NCBI GenBank assembly: GCA_964035795.1
Contig: OZ038325.1
Location: 8,689,698 to 8,753,697, forward strand
Length of the DNA stretch: 64,000 nt
Reading direction: 5' to 3'
Source of the DNA: Pterobdella sp. o SKG-2022
Lineage: Eukaryota > Annelida > Clitellata > Hirudinida > Piscicolidae
The notes under the pieces are model-generated. The model was not told the DNA's origin, did no database searches, and saw only the letters and a program-made list of their open reading frames with translations. The position numbers were made by a program, and so were the translations under genes. This document shows positions 49,901 through 64,000 of this stretch, piece after piece (the first letter of the stretch is position 1; each line of letters begins with the position of its first letter).

Positions 49901-52900
49901 TATTCTTATTATTAATATTATAATAAATATTTCAATTGTTATATTAATGATGATATACTGCATTTTTTATCGATTGATTTCAGTTTGATAAATAGTCTAA
50001 GACACGCGTTATATTAAAATTCTACTTTATCTTACAGACAGATCGAATCTGTTCGTGCAAACCATAAAAATACTTTCTAAAACCCCTATACACTTTTAAT
50101 TATACTTTAAAAAACATATATCATCAAAATGTTAAAAAATTTTGTATATCTCTAAAATATTCAACAAATGGCGTTACCGCCTGTACATTCAACAGAGCCC
50201 CTACAAACTTAGCTTCTTCTAGGATACTATCTCTGGTACAATCTTGAAGCTGGCCTACCGCTGTGAGCACTTTGATAGCTACGTACAGACGACTTTTTCG
50301 TTCTGGCGGATTCCAAATTCCCTGGTCGAACAAAACCTCATTTTATAATGTGTTTTGGGATTTAGGTTATTTTTTGTCGATGAATTATGATGGTGTAATA
50401 AATATAATAAAGGATAAAAAATTTTAAATTATGTTTTAGTTTGACGACAAAATATATTTATTTTTATACGTCATATGGTTTATGTCCCAAAGCTAGTTTC
50501 CACATGGCCTTTACAAACATGCAGATTTCAAGGCTAAAACTCACTTTGAAAACGACACCAAAAGCTCCTTGGCCTATCTTGTTACCAATTCTTAAGCTGT
50601 CTTCGCCCGTCAATTGCAACTGGGACATATCAGCTTCTTTACCCGAGGGACTTAAAGGCTAGGTGGGAAGTTTTTAATTATATAGATTATGATTTTGTCT
50701 AAAAAGTTTTTTTGGTAGTTTTTATGACTGAAATTAATACTGTTTTTAATCAATGGTTTTCTATTCAAAAAAAGTTAATAGATGAGTTCAAGTTTCATAA
50801 ATTTGATGCACTTACTACTATCTCTACCCCCAGCAAAGCAGCAGCGGCATAAGCTACCTTAGACTTCTTCTTTTCCTTTTTGTACAAAATTGCTCCAGCG
50901 GAAATAGTTATGATAGCAGCAATGAATATAATACTCAAAGACAAAGTTATCACCAGAGATGTTTTGGCTCTGAAACAAAATTTTATATTCAAAAATCTTT
51001 CAAAAATAACTCTATGGAATAAAAAAAACTGACACAAACAATGTGGTATTGTAACTGCTTAATGTACCTTACTCTATAAAATTCCAGTAAAACTTGAAAC
51101 TCTTAGTGTGATATTGAAACTAGAAGCATTAACTAACGAGTTTCCTCCATCTTCTACACACAAAGTGACCTTTTCTCCATTTACTTGCTTTGTTAGCTTG
51201 AATGGTTTGTGATCTGGGCACTTTGCTGTGCAGTTGAACTAGAATTGGTTGAGTATATTTTGATATTTTTCATTGTGAAATTGTATTGTATTGATAATCA
51301 TGGATTTGATAATACTAATTAGTATTCTAGATTAGTACAGAAAATTATGATCCATAATAAAAATAGGTCATATTTATCTAAGAAATTTTGTAATCTTCCT
51401 ACCCCTTTAGTGGGATCATCATCATCAAAGCAGTCTACATAATGCTTGCATGAAAGACACTGCCAAGAATTAGGTCCAACACATGTGATGCAGTTAGAAT
51501 CACATGGCTCGCATACATTCAAGGATTTTGTATTCGTGTCTGGAGAATCTTTCTTGTCCTTTTTGAAGATTTCATGGTGTGTTTGGTTAAGTGGTCCTAG
51601 TTCTGGGTTGTATTGGAAATAACCAGGAGAACATGAATGGACACATTTTTCTTCTTGTTGTAAATATTTACATGGAAAACAATACGTGGTGAGAACACTG
51701 AACTCTTTACAAGCCGAACACACATCAGGGCATATTTTACAGCCGTATTTTCCGTTTAACGGATGCTTTTCTCCGTATTCATGGAGCAACGTTTTAAAAT
51801 AAAAGTGAGGGCATCCATCCGATATAGGAAGACATTGACCGATAACGTCTGTATCATTTTGGTTAAACCACACTAAATCACATGAGTTGCATGCTCCTGT
51901 GCCAACGTTGTTACCAGGACCCGTGCAGCCATATGGCCCACAGTTTTTGTGGCATCTCCTACATATAGATTTTTCGTTTTTGTATTTTCCAAGTGGACAT
52001 TCCTCCATACATACATCACCATTTTTAACGTTCAAGCACTTTGTGCATTCGTTGTCTCTCTGTTGAAATTGTGAAAGTCTTAAATCAGATATCTAATTCT
52101 ATATATCATACTTATAATTACAATTAACGATATCTATGTATCAGGTTCATAATTAGAACTAATTTCACTTAAAGTCGAAACATCCTCAAACCGGTCCAGA
52201 GCAAGATTCAGCACATTGGGAATGGCACTTTTTACATGTTTGATTGACAGACTGGTAGAGAAGGGGGAGTTGGTTGCAGGAAAGAAGACACTGATTTTGA
52301 AATTGTTGAGACTTGCATGACAAACACATATGCCTGCTTGGACCCCAACAACCATCTATCGAGCATTCCGGGGCGCATGTTTTGTTGACTGTAATTATAA
52401 TGGATTGCTATTATGTCTGAAATATTATTGCATCAGTGAAATTCAAAATTGCAAAGACTAATGATTGTATCACATGCATCTTACCTTATTGAATATGTAC
52501 TTATCACACTTAATTCAGATTATTTATTCTAATGATTACGTCAATCAATTTAATATCATTTTATTGTGAATATTTCATTTTTCACCTTTTGTACCGTGTT
52601 AAGTTCAGGCTGGGAAACATTAATTTTTGGTTATATTGATTTTAGGTGAGAGAAATTTTGAGTTTTTGTTTTAACGTCTGTACTCGTTCTAAAGGAAGTT
52701 GGATTATTTTTTTTTGACATTTATTTTTAATTTTTTTGAACTATTAACATTTAATCCAATATTTTTTGCCAATTTCTTATATTTAAAAACTAAATTTATA
52801 ACAAATATAATCCTTATGATAAAAATTAATCGAAAACGTCTAACCAAAAGCCTAATGATTCTGATGTCCAAAACCTCTCAAAGTTGATATATACGATATT

Positions 52901-55900
52901 TTAGCTATCACTTGTACATCAAGTGTTTTGCCTTTTCATCTCAAAACTCCTTTGATGTCATATCCGCTGGGGTTTCTAGCCTTTTAAAGCTTCTAGGAAC
53001 AGTTTTAAAAACATGGGTGTTTGATGTTTATTTTTTGTTTTTCTTCCGAAACCAGTCTACCAAGAAATTATTCAGTAGCTCAATGTTTTTCTTTTTTTTT
53101 GAAATAAAAAAAAATTTACTTTTTATCAAATTTTTATATAAATTTTGTCTTAGTTTTAAAATAAATGGAAAAATCAATAGAGATTATAAACTTCAACGAA
53201 ATTCTCTGCTTAGATCACAATTAAAACTGAAAACTCAAAGTAATTCAAATTAACACAGTATAATACCCCTAAAGGAATTATCAGATGAGTATTTATCGAG
53301 AGTTTACGATCCTTTGAGACTCCCGCTGTGCTTGAACAATTTAAGTGCTTCAAAATGGCCAATCAATAAACTTCAAACTTCATTATATTATTATTATTTC
53401 TATTATTATTCGTATTTTTTTTATTAATAGTATTATTATTTTTATTATTATTATTGTTTCTATTACTTTGTTATTATTGATATTAGCGTTTGTATTTCTT
53501 CATTATCCTTAGTCTTATTTCTCATAATTTTTTTCAATTATAGATATTATTTTCGAATGTTTATCATTTCATTTAAAATATATTTCATTAATTTTTTTTT
53601 GACAAACGGATTGGCGTTTAGAGGAATTGTGCGCCAAACCTTATATTTAGAACAATATTTATTCCTTCCAACTTGTCTCCAAATTGCTAATGACATGTTA
53701 ATACTAACACACAAATAAAACACACTCAATGCTAGCAATCTATTACGCTGAAGTGTAACTACGTTGGCTCCATAGAGAAGAATTGTAAATAGCAAGTCCA
53801 TTAAGCTCCAAGCTTATTGAGTAATGATATCAATAAGGCAAATAGAAAATCAATCTGTTCCGTTTATGGTATCCGAGTCTTAAAAACTAATGGTTGGTTA
53901 ATGATTTTTTGATAGTTCTGTATTGTGTTGGCAGATTGTGGTAGGCTGTGTTTGTACGTAGTGCGGTTTAAGATATAGTTAAATACATTACAATATTGTG
54001 TGTGAGTGAAACAGTAAGATTTGAACCAGTGCTACCAAGTTGAGCTGCTTCAAAGCCCGATGTTTATCTCAAAATACCAAATTATATCTACAAGCACCGT
54101 TAAATAATCTCGGAATAATTATTTTTCCTGGTAAATGTTGTTTGAATTGTGTCATTGTTTCTGTGAGCATGACCCACTTGATATGAAATTTGCTCTATTA
54201 CTTCAAATTTTTCCATTAATAACGGCTTTGTTCATCATTTATATATTTAATCCATTTATTATCTATTTTCTATTTATTTTTAATTCTTTTTCCACATGGA
54301 CTAGCGCTCTGTGTAGCCTATCAAAAGAACCGTATTGTTATCATCAGAGCCGATCTGCTAAAATAAACAAAATTCCGCTCTCAGGTATTTCACTCTGTAA
54401 TTTCAAAATCCAACAAGGCCGTTTGAAGAGCTTTTTAAGATATAAGGGGGTGTTTGCGCATGCGCGTTTGTCGTTTTCATATGATTCCACTTTTATTCAT
54501 GATTGTTAACATGTTTGTTTTATTATTGTGATTTTTTTGTTTTCATATTATATTAGTGTTCATTTAAATTATTAATTAATTAACTAACAACACTAACCGC
54601 ATTCACCAGTATTGTTCTTTAAGGTAACTTCTTGACCACTTTGTTTAGTAAGAACTGACCAGTTAATGGAGTCCACGTAGCACAAGTTTTTGTTGTAAAT
54701 CACTTTGATGTTACCATTAAAGATACTTTTAAGCGACTCCAAGCCGAGGTACTGCAAGCCTGATCTCATGATGTCGAAGCTAGACCATTCCTCACTTCAA
54801 AAAGTTTTTGGCAGTTAGTTGTCGTTTTGAGTTTTGGATTATTAAGGTTTTGTAATTAATTAGTGCCTGGTGTTATGTTTAGTTGTCAAATAATAAATTA
54901 ACTATCTTAATCATTAAGTTAAAGATTAAAACAAAAAGCCCGCCATTTTCGAAACATCTATAAAGTAAAAATTAAAAATGAGATAGAAATTTATACAAAC
55001 AATTTCAACCAAATCCAGAAATTTCTTTGGTTTTATACCCAAACAAGCCTTTTTTATATCCTATCTCACATATATTATTAAGCTATCTTCTTTTTTAAGA
55101 CCTCGACATAACAAAACACATTGGCAAAACTATCTACCTAACCTACACACTAGCCAACGTTGTCTGAAGCTAAACCTAGATAGAGAAGACTAACTAAGGA
55201 ATACCGCCAGAGTCTTCCCCCATTACAGACTGTTAACCTTACATACATTAAAAAAGCCAACCATTACTATAACTCACTTTAATTCTGTTCCTCTGATAGA
55301 CACAAGGTTTTTTAGAAAACTCAAGTCTTTAACGGATGGGTCTTTGATTCGAATCTGTCATTGGTATTTTAGGATGTTGTTGTGTATGTAGGTATGTTTC
55401 TCTACTTGCTTGTTTGCTTTTTTGATTGATTGTTTGTTTATTTGATTGTTTGTTTGATTGATTGATCGTTTGTTCATTTACTTGCTTGTTTACTTTTTTG
55501 ATTGATTGTTTGTCTAGTTGTCTTAAAGTCTGTTTATGAATGGAATAATGACAGATCTTATGTAACTACAAACATTTGTCCTGTTACATAAGTTTTCAAA
55601 ATTTGAGTATTTATGATGAAGTTTATCGTAAGTATTTCTTTTCTCTAAGCTCAAAGTACCCAGTTGCTTCTAGTGATTTGTCTGAGTTGTATCGAAAAGT
55701 CATGAGCCGTTGGGATATCAACGAATAAAGTGTATACACTGTTTTATCCATTAATTATAATAGAAAATTCAAAACAATGTTAAGGTGTGTTTGTCTTTAA
55801 AAAAGGATTTTTAAAGTTTTTCAAACTGAAAATTTTCGTATGAAAACGAGTCTTGATTTCAAAGAGTCGCCTGAAACCAGTGAGCTTCGTCAACTAATGG

Positions 55901-58900
55901 TTTTTGAGAACCATTCATACTTATATGTTGAAACCTAAATTATTGAAAACTATAGTTTTTATTTGAATAGATGTATCTTAAAAATTTTTCATTTCGAATA
56001 GCAAAGAAAAACTAATTAGCGGTTGTTTTTTCAACCTTCAAGTTATAAGTTTTAAGTAACTGTTATAAAATGTGGCCCAAAAAGTTAAATTACTAAATTC
56101 ATTATCAACTATAATGTAATAATGCTCTCAAATCAACACCACACCTGCAAAGTTCCAGATATCTCTCTCAGAGATTCAAACACCGACAGACTTTGTCTTA
56201 GATTTTCTGAAGTTGAGCTGAAGAATTTTAAAGGTTAAATATTAATGAACTGGGTGGTAAGTGGCTTTATGCTGTGGTCTTAGTGGTCCATTAAGAGGTA
56301 TATGTGATTTATATACTTATCGATAAAAGCTTTGTTTGTTTTAAATTTGGAGCATTTTTTTGTAACAGAATTAATTTATAAAACTCAACTTTCACGCGAG
56401 TTTTTAGGGTTTTATTGATGTAAAAGTGAAGATAAGCGTGCTTGATAAATTGCGTAAACTTTTGGGAATACAAACCAAAATATTATTCCAAATTATTTTT
56501 TATTCTTTATCAATATTCTATTAATATTTAACCTACTTTCAAGCTAAAACATCACACCCAAAAAAATCTTCGTTATAGTAACACAAGAATATTTGCTAAT
56601 ATTGGATAAGAAAGCCCTAAAAATTTCAATACCTCTTGAGTGGTTATTTATTAAGATAAATAAGCTTCAAAAACCAAAAAAAAACACGGTATTTATTGTA
56701 GGTTTGAGGTATTGGATGCTGAAATCAAAAAATTTAGAAACTGTTAAACGTTATAGTTGAACTGGGTGAGTTTAAAAAAGGCTCAACAACTTTTAAAAGC
56801 GTTCTTTAAATTTGTAAAAAAAAAAGTTTCTGAAGTAAAATTTTATGAAAAAAAAGCCATATATTATTAATTTTTTTTACTAAATGACTCAGGCACAACA
56901 CAAAGACTCACTTTATATTGTAATCATTAAGATTCAAAGACCCTTGCAGGAAGACACAATCTTTGTACTGATCAAATTTTATCATCTCTTCCAACTTTGT
57001 ACCCTTGCACACTGTGTACACAAATTTTTCCCATAATTCATAACTTGAAGTTTTTCAATAATTATTTATCTGTTTCATATTTATAGTTGTACTCTTGCAC
57101 ATAATTCAAGTAGAAATATAATTTTTTAGACTAGAATGATCAATCAGATATCTCTCACAAAAAGGTTAAAAATATCTCTGCCTAAGATAACCATGAAATT
57201 AAATATCTATCTTTGAATTAAACGCATATATTGGAATATCTCCAGATTATATCTAAAAAACACCTCTAAACTCTATATATTACAGAAAGGCTTATCTATT
57301 TAGATTTTATTGCTGTACATGTCCCAGTAACTGGGGTTGACAGCAGTCGGCGCAGACTATTGATACTAATATAGAGTATATTATGAAATACGTCATTTAT
57401 TTAGAAAAGAGTGTATAAAAACTGCATTGAACTCACTCTTGGGACATGGTCCGTTGCATAACTTACAAATGTTATTTATTGGAGACTTGCCCTCCGAACA
57501 TTGCTTGACACAAGCATTGCTCTCTTTCAACAGATGAGCTGGAAAAGAAAGGAAAGTTTGTGAAATCTATAGATTCTAATGAGGTTATAAACAATTTATG
57601 CTTATAAAAGCTCATTTTGGAGTATAAGCTTATTCATTTTTTACTGGTTATCAAAGTTGATATTATGGAATTGAGTTGGTGCTTGTAATAAGTGTTAACT
57701 TCCCCGAAACTGAATAAAAGTTGAATGAAGCTAGTTAAGAAAAATCTAGAACTAAATCAAACTGCAGGCATCGGAAAATTACGGTTTTTAAATACTAGCA
57801 CAAAAAGCCTCATTTATCTACTCAAACCTTTATTTGCTTTCTTTACAGATATAAGTATCTTAAAAGTTGAGTCTGCAGACTACATAGATGGCGAAAAATC
57901 TATTTTGGTGTTTCAAACTTGATTGTTGTTATAGCTTATAATATCAAGAATCCTTCAAAATTGAGAAAAAACTTAAACTTTTACACTGATTATTAAACCT
58001 CACCTAAATATTTGCAAGTTTATTCATTCTTTGCCATCAGAAAAATAAAAAAAATCACCATTCGAACAAACCAAACCACAAAGTCATTAACACAACTAAC
58101 GAGGGCATTCGTCAACGCACATGGCCCCGTGGGCGTATTTAACATGTGGATTGGGTAGGTGTTCTTGCTTGACTGTGTCGTATATGGTTTCTTGGGGACA
58201 CGCCTCCACACATTGGTTTCCATTCTGTAGCCTCCTACAGTCCTGTGAATCAAGATTAGAGAAGTCTATATTGGGAAGTTTGAATTGTTGAATACAAATA
58301 TGAAGGTTTACTTAACAACGAGAATATTTTGTCTTTTATATCTATTTTAGCTAATTAATTTTTATAATTTTAAACCGTTGTATATTTTCTATGAACGCAC
58401 AAACAAAGTGCACACAAAACGACTAACAATACAGTCTTTGGAAGAAGGACCAGTACACCCCGAGGCACACTGCTTATGGCAACAGTCTGAAGCTTGTGGG
58501 CCCATACAACGGTGTTCACAGTGTTCATTGCAGATATTTTTTGTCACTGAGAGTGGGAAGGGTTATGTGATAAGTGGACTTTCTTAGTTTTTTTAACACT
58601 GTTTTCATGGTATTTTTCCTAAAAATTAATTTCAGACGTGTTTATAGCGTTGTTAAGAAGCCTTTTTAACGAGATTTTCAAATGGCTATTGAAAAAAATT
58701 TACATTTTTGGCACATGTCCATTCCGCTGCCCCAACACAATTTCTTACCTTTCTCACCTTGTATAGTACAATTTCTATGACACTGTTCTGAACCTTCGTT
58801 TGTTGTTAGTTTAATCTATTGCTTTATGTTCGATTCATTGCTTCAAGATATAAAGTTATTGAGTTTTGAACAAAATACACGTGCGTTTTTAAACATTAAA

Positions 58901-60210
58901 GTTCATCTTTAAATGTAGATGATGATAAAGTTTAATACACGCTCCAATATTTCTGTTGTTATACATTCGAATTTAAATAAAATGTGCGTTGATAAAAGAT
59001 AAAATCGAAACGAAATATTCCTAAGCATGCAAACTAAACCTAATTCCCATCAATAGTACACACAAACTTACAAAACTGATGTTCTGATTTGGTGATGGCC
59101 TCGTAACCCTCGCTCAAAATATCAGACCAATCAATATAATTGGCGAAACATAGGAAGAAGTTGTTCAGGATATGAACATTGCCTCTCAGAATTTCTGGCG
59201 GGGTTTGATGAGATTCTACTATTTAGCTGAATTTAGTAGGAAAATTTCAACGGATCCTTCAATTTCAGTTAGATTAAATGTTGGAATCTTTTGGTTTCAA
59301 AAGTTCAATAATTGTCTATTGGATATTTGTATAGATCTTCCATGGGTTGTGTTCGTTCACGTTGCTTGTTTTTTTCATTTTGTTTCAACTAATTGGTTGC
59401 TATAATCATAACTATTAATGTTTTTTCTTCCAATATGAGGCTAGAATTTTTTCAACCTTTGATATTTTTTTTACCTTTATTCAAACAATCATTTTAACGT
59501 ACAAACATCAATTGTTTTTTTTTTTATTAATCTCTGTATATTCTAAAATTTTTAACCAATATATATTCTCTTTAATATCTTATCTGATAATATATTTATA
59601 TGCTTACTAATATCTTTCCAATTCTTCAAAAAATGTCCGTAATATACATACATAAATCAATACAACATATCTCAAATTCCACCAACCCCTGAGAGACACA
59701 AGCTCAAGTTGGCGTAGGGACACACTGGTTTCTTTGTGAGAAGAGATGAAAAGACTGCAGCCTAGAGACATAGAGCAGTTTATGAGGTTTGTACCTCTAA
59801 TGATTCTCAGCTTGTTTAAATGAAGTTTGCTTATTGCGTTCCTTTCTATGTATACATAGCCTGTCACCTTGGGTTAAGTAGATTGCAATTTTAAGAGAAA
59901 TCTCAAAAAATGCTTGTTTAAAATTCAACAAAAAGTGTAAAAACCCATTTATTCTTATTTATTTGAAACACCGTTATTTGTTCTATTTATGATTGTATAT
60001 CTATATGAATTTAGACAGACTTTCCCCATGGCACTCGAACCTCTTCAATATGCTGCAGAAAAGATAAATCATATTCTCGATCGCTGAGCTGGGTGATCTC
60101 GAGGTTGCCGTAAATAGTGGTACAATTTGTGTATTTTTCTTTTAATAGAGCTGCTTTTTTCTCTGGAGGAAAAGCACTCGAGGTTAGACCAAACGACGTA
60201 CCCAGACAAG
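46907..60210 (-). CDS. EGFR: ErbB/EGFR-family receptor tyrosine kinase (signal-peptide exon not found)
   Basis: Exons in order: L1 at 60041-60210 ([22 protein letters not shown]), 59687-59867 ([17 protein letters not shown]) and about 59070-59190. Furin-like Cys-rich exons lie at 58740-58790, 58430-58560 ([14 protein letters not shown]), 58090-58250 and 57430-57540. L2 is at 56930-57005, 56140-56220, 55270-55360 and 54590-54790 ([13 protein letters not shown]). A second Cys-rich region is at 52134-52390 (CSIDGCWGP), 51400-52060 and 51130-51245. The TM helix is in 50816-50968. The kinase spans 50545-50658 (GQGAFG), 50209-50321 (VAIKV), 49678-49855 (LITQLMPYG), 49383-49446 (HRDLAARN), 49092-49183 (DFGLAK), 48828-48903, 48424-48570 and 48235-48332. 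The tail is 47954-48097 and 46907-47390. All catalytic motifs are intact, so it should be active. The tail is shorter than in human EGFR and has an Asn run. Introns in the ectodomain are long (up to 2 kb). Confidence 0.95.
47107..47175 (-). repeat. Coding Asn repeat in the ErbB tail
   Basis: On the - strand AAT codons, with a few AGT and AAA, encode an Asn-rich run ([16 protein letters not shown]) in the ErbB C-terminal tail. The DNA is an ATT/AAT microsatellite kept in frame. Confidence 0.8.
52391..54589 (-). other. Large ErbB intron
   Basis: Separates the L2 end (NKNLCY...) from the second Cys-rich region (CSIDGCWGP). No part of the ErbB alignment is missing, so it is read as one intron. 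Open frames here (53547-53801 on -, 54135-54509 on +) encode hydrophobic sequence but have no recognised family. An ATT-rich tract lies at about 53390-53490. Confidence 0.6.
55390..55520. repeat. TTGA/TTTG cryptically simple tract in an ErbB intron
   Basis: Irregular TTGATTGATTGTTTGTTTG-type repetition over about 130 bp in an intron between L2 exons. Confidence 0.7.
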
Positions 60211-62840
<2,630 letters not shown>

Positions 62841-63260
62841 TTATCTTCTTATGATGATGTGGGTGATGATGAAGATGATGGTGACAACGGTGTGGGTGAT
62901 GATGAGGATGGGGTGATGATGATGATGGTGTTGATGTCGATGGTGGAAGTGATGATGAGGAGGAGGTTGGTGATGGGGTGAAGATAATGATGAAAATGAT
63001 GGTGATGATAATGAGGAAGAGAAGGAAGAGGATGATGAGGAAGAGAAGGAAGAGGATGATGAGGAAGAGAAGGAAGAGGATAATGAGGAAGAGAAGGAAG
63101 AGGTTGATGAGGAAGAGAAGGAAGAGGATGATGAGGAAGAGAAGGAAGAGGATAATGAGGAAGAGAAGGAAGAGGTTGATGAGGAAGAGAAGGAAGAGGT
63201 TGATGAGGAAGAGAAGGAAGAGGTTGATGAGGAAGAGAAGGAAGAGGATGATGGCGAGGA
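62841..63260. repeat. GAT-rich tract leading into a 24-bp minisatellite
   Basis: From 62850 a GATGAT/GGTGAT tract runs into a 24-bp repeat (about 63005-63250), unit GATGATGAGGAAGAGAAGGA plus AGAG, 10 copies. Units differ only in the first six bases: GATGAT, GATAAT or GTTGAT. One frame of the + strand encodes acidic DDEEEKEE-type repeats and the - strand a Ser/Phe repeat, but stops in the flanks and lack of splice context give no support for a gene. Confidence 0.85.
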
Positions 63261-64000
63261 AAGGAAAATAATCAAGTTAAGAGCAATGCTGAATAATGAC
63301 GCTTAATGAAATTATAAAACAACATAATCAAATAAAAATAATATTTATACAATAAAATATTATTCTGTGGCTTTCTCGAAGATGCAGAATAAAAAAGCCA
63401 AAATCTAATGTTAAAAATCTAAATTTGACGAAAATATTTTTACAGCGCTTATTTTTAAAATTAAATCAAAAAAATAAATCATATATTTTTATACAAAAAA
63501 ATACACCATAAATAACAATCTCTTGAAATCTTTATCAAATCTCTTTGCTTTATTATCACGTATTTCATATGGGTGACTTAAGAGTTGGAAGAAAAGCTTG
63601 ATAAGTTAATAACAAAGGCAAATAGGTAAAATTCAGGTAGAATTTCTATCAAGCTTTTTAGCCTGTGTGTATTATACGGATTAATATAATAACTGCTATA
63701 TAAATATATAGAGATATAAGATATATGTATATAATTTGAGCATAAATTAAATAAATTATAGCAATTGTACAAACATGAAGTATTTCAGGATTATTTGTAT
63801 TTTTTTGAAGTATTTAATTTGTTGTATTCACAAATTATTATAGCTTTGTGTTAACCATTTATTTAAACTTTTGCAGTCTCAATTATTTAGACATATGTAT
63901 TTTTCTACTTATTTAAACTTGTATTCAACAATCATTTAAATTTTTGTATTCACCAATCACTCAAACTTTTGTATTCACCAAATACCACTACATTGGTGTT
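63261..64000. other. AT-rich sequence at the window edge
   Basis: No coding or RNA feature recognised. A short motif TTTGTATTCACCAATCA recurs with variation near 63910-63990 (three to four approximate copies of about 25 bp). Confidence 0.5.

Noticed and set aside
53547..54509. Hydrophobic open frames inside the large ErbB intron as possible nested genes
   Set aside because: They are short, in AT-rich sequence, with no recognised family and no supporting splice structure.
62841..63275. Ser/Phe-rich - strand and Arg/Lys/Met-rich + strand open frames
   Set aside because: They are translations of the GAT-rich tract and 24-bp minisatellite. There are no splice or family signals.

Overview
The window is animal nuclear DNA: AT-rich, full of short GT-AG introns, microsatellites and minisatellites, with five multi-exon genes whose products match metazoan families. 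An ascidian tunicate (Ciona-like) is the best guess. The reasons are the single-looking ErbB and JIP3/4 genes, very short introns (one of 42 bp), compact spacing, and a tRNA-derived SINE resembling those described from Ciona. The species call is an inference; no database was searched.

Layout on the + strand. (1) 48-11744: 3' part of a large coiled-coil gene, 5' end outside the window, possibly of the MTCL/SOGA microtubule-crosslinker family. (2) 12643-17282: GLYR1 (NPAC), with a PWWP domain and a beta-hydroxyacid-dehydrogenase-like domain; 17 exons were resolved in frame, giving 567 codons plus stop.

Layout on the - strand. (3) 32616 to about 18414: a transmembrane cadherin with a signal peptide, roughly a dozen cadherin repeats, a membrane-proximal region that may be MAD12-like (PCDH15/CDH23 type), one TM helix and a very short tail. 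(4) 45507-34745: a JIP3/JIP4 (MAPK8IP3/SPAG9) ortholog, from its start codon to its stop. (5) 60210-46907: an ErbB/EGFR receptor tyrosine kinase, from the first L domain to the stop codon; the signal-peptide exon was not found. GLYR1 and the cadherin converge; cadherin, JIP and ErbB lie head-to-tail on the - strand.

Repeats include about 1 kb of uninterrupted (AC)n just upstream of the first recognised ErbB exon, four GATA-type tetranucleotide arrays, CA repeats abutting two JIP splice acceptors, a 25-bp minisatellite with 11 copies, a 24-bp minisatellite with 10 copies, a 45-bp minisatellite, and a tRNA-derived SINE. The genes do not form an obvious pathway. ErbB (receptor signalling) and JIP (kinesin/JNK scaffold) could meet in MAPK signalling, but their adjacency is probably incidental. 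The most notable points are a retained catalytic lysine in GLYR1, the giant CA repeat in probable ErbB intron 1, and a duplicated splice acceptor in the coiled-coil gene.
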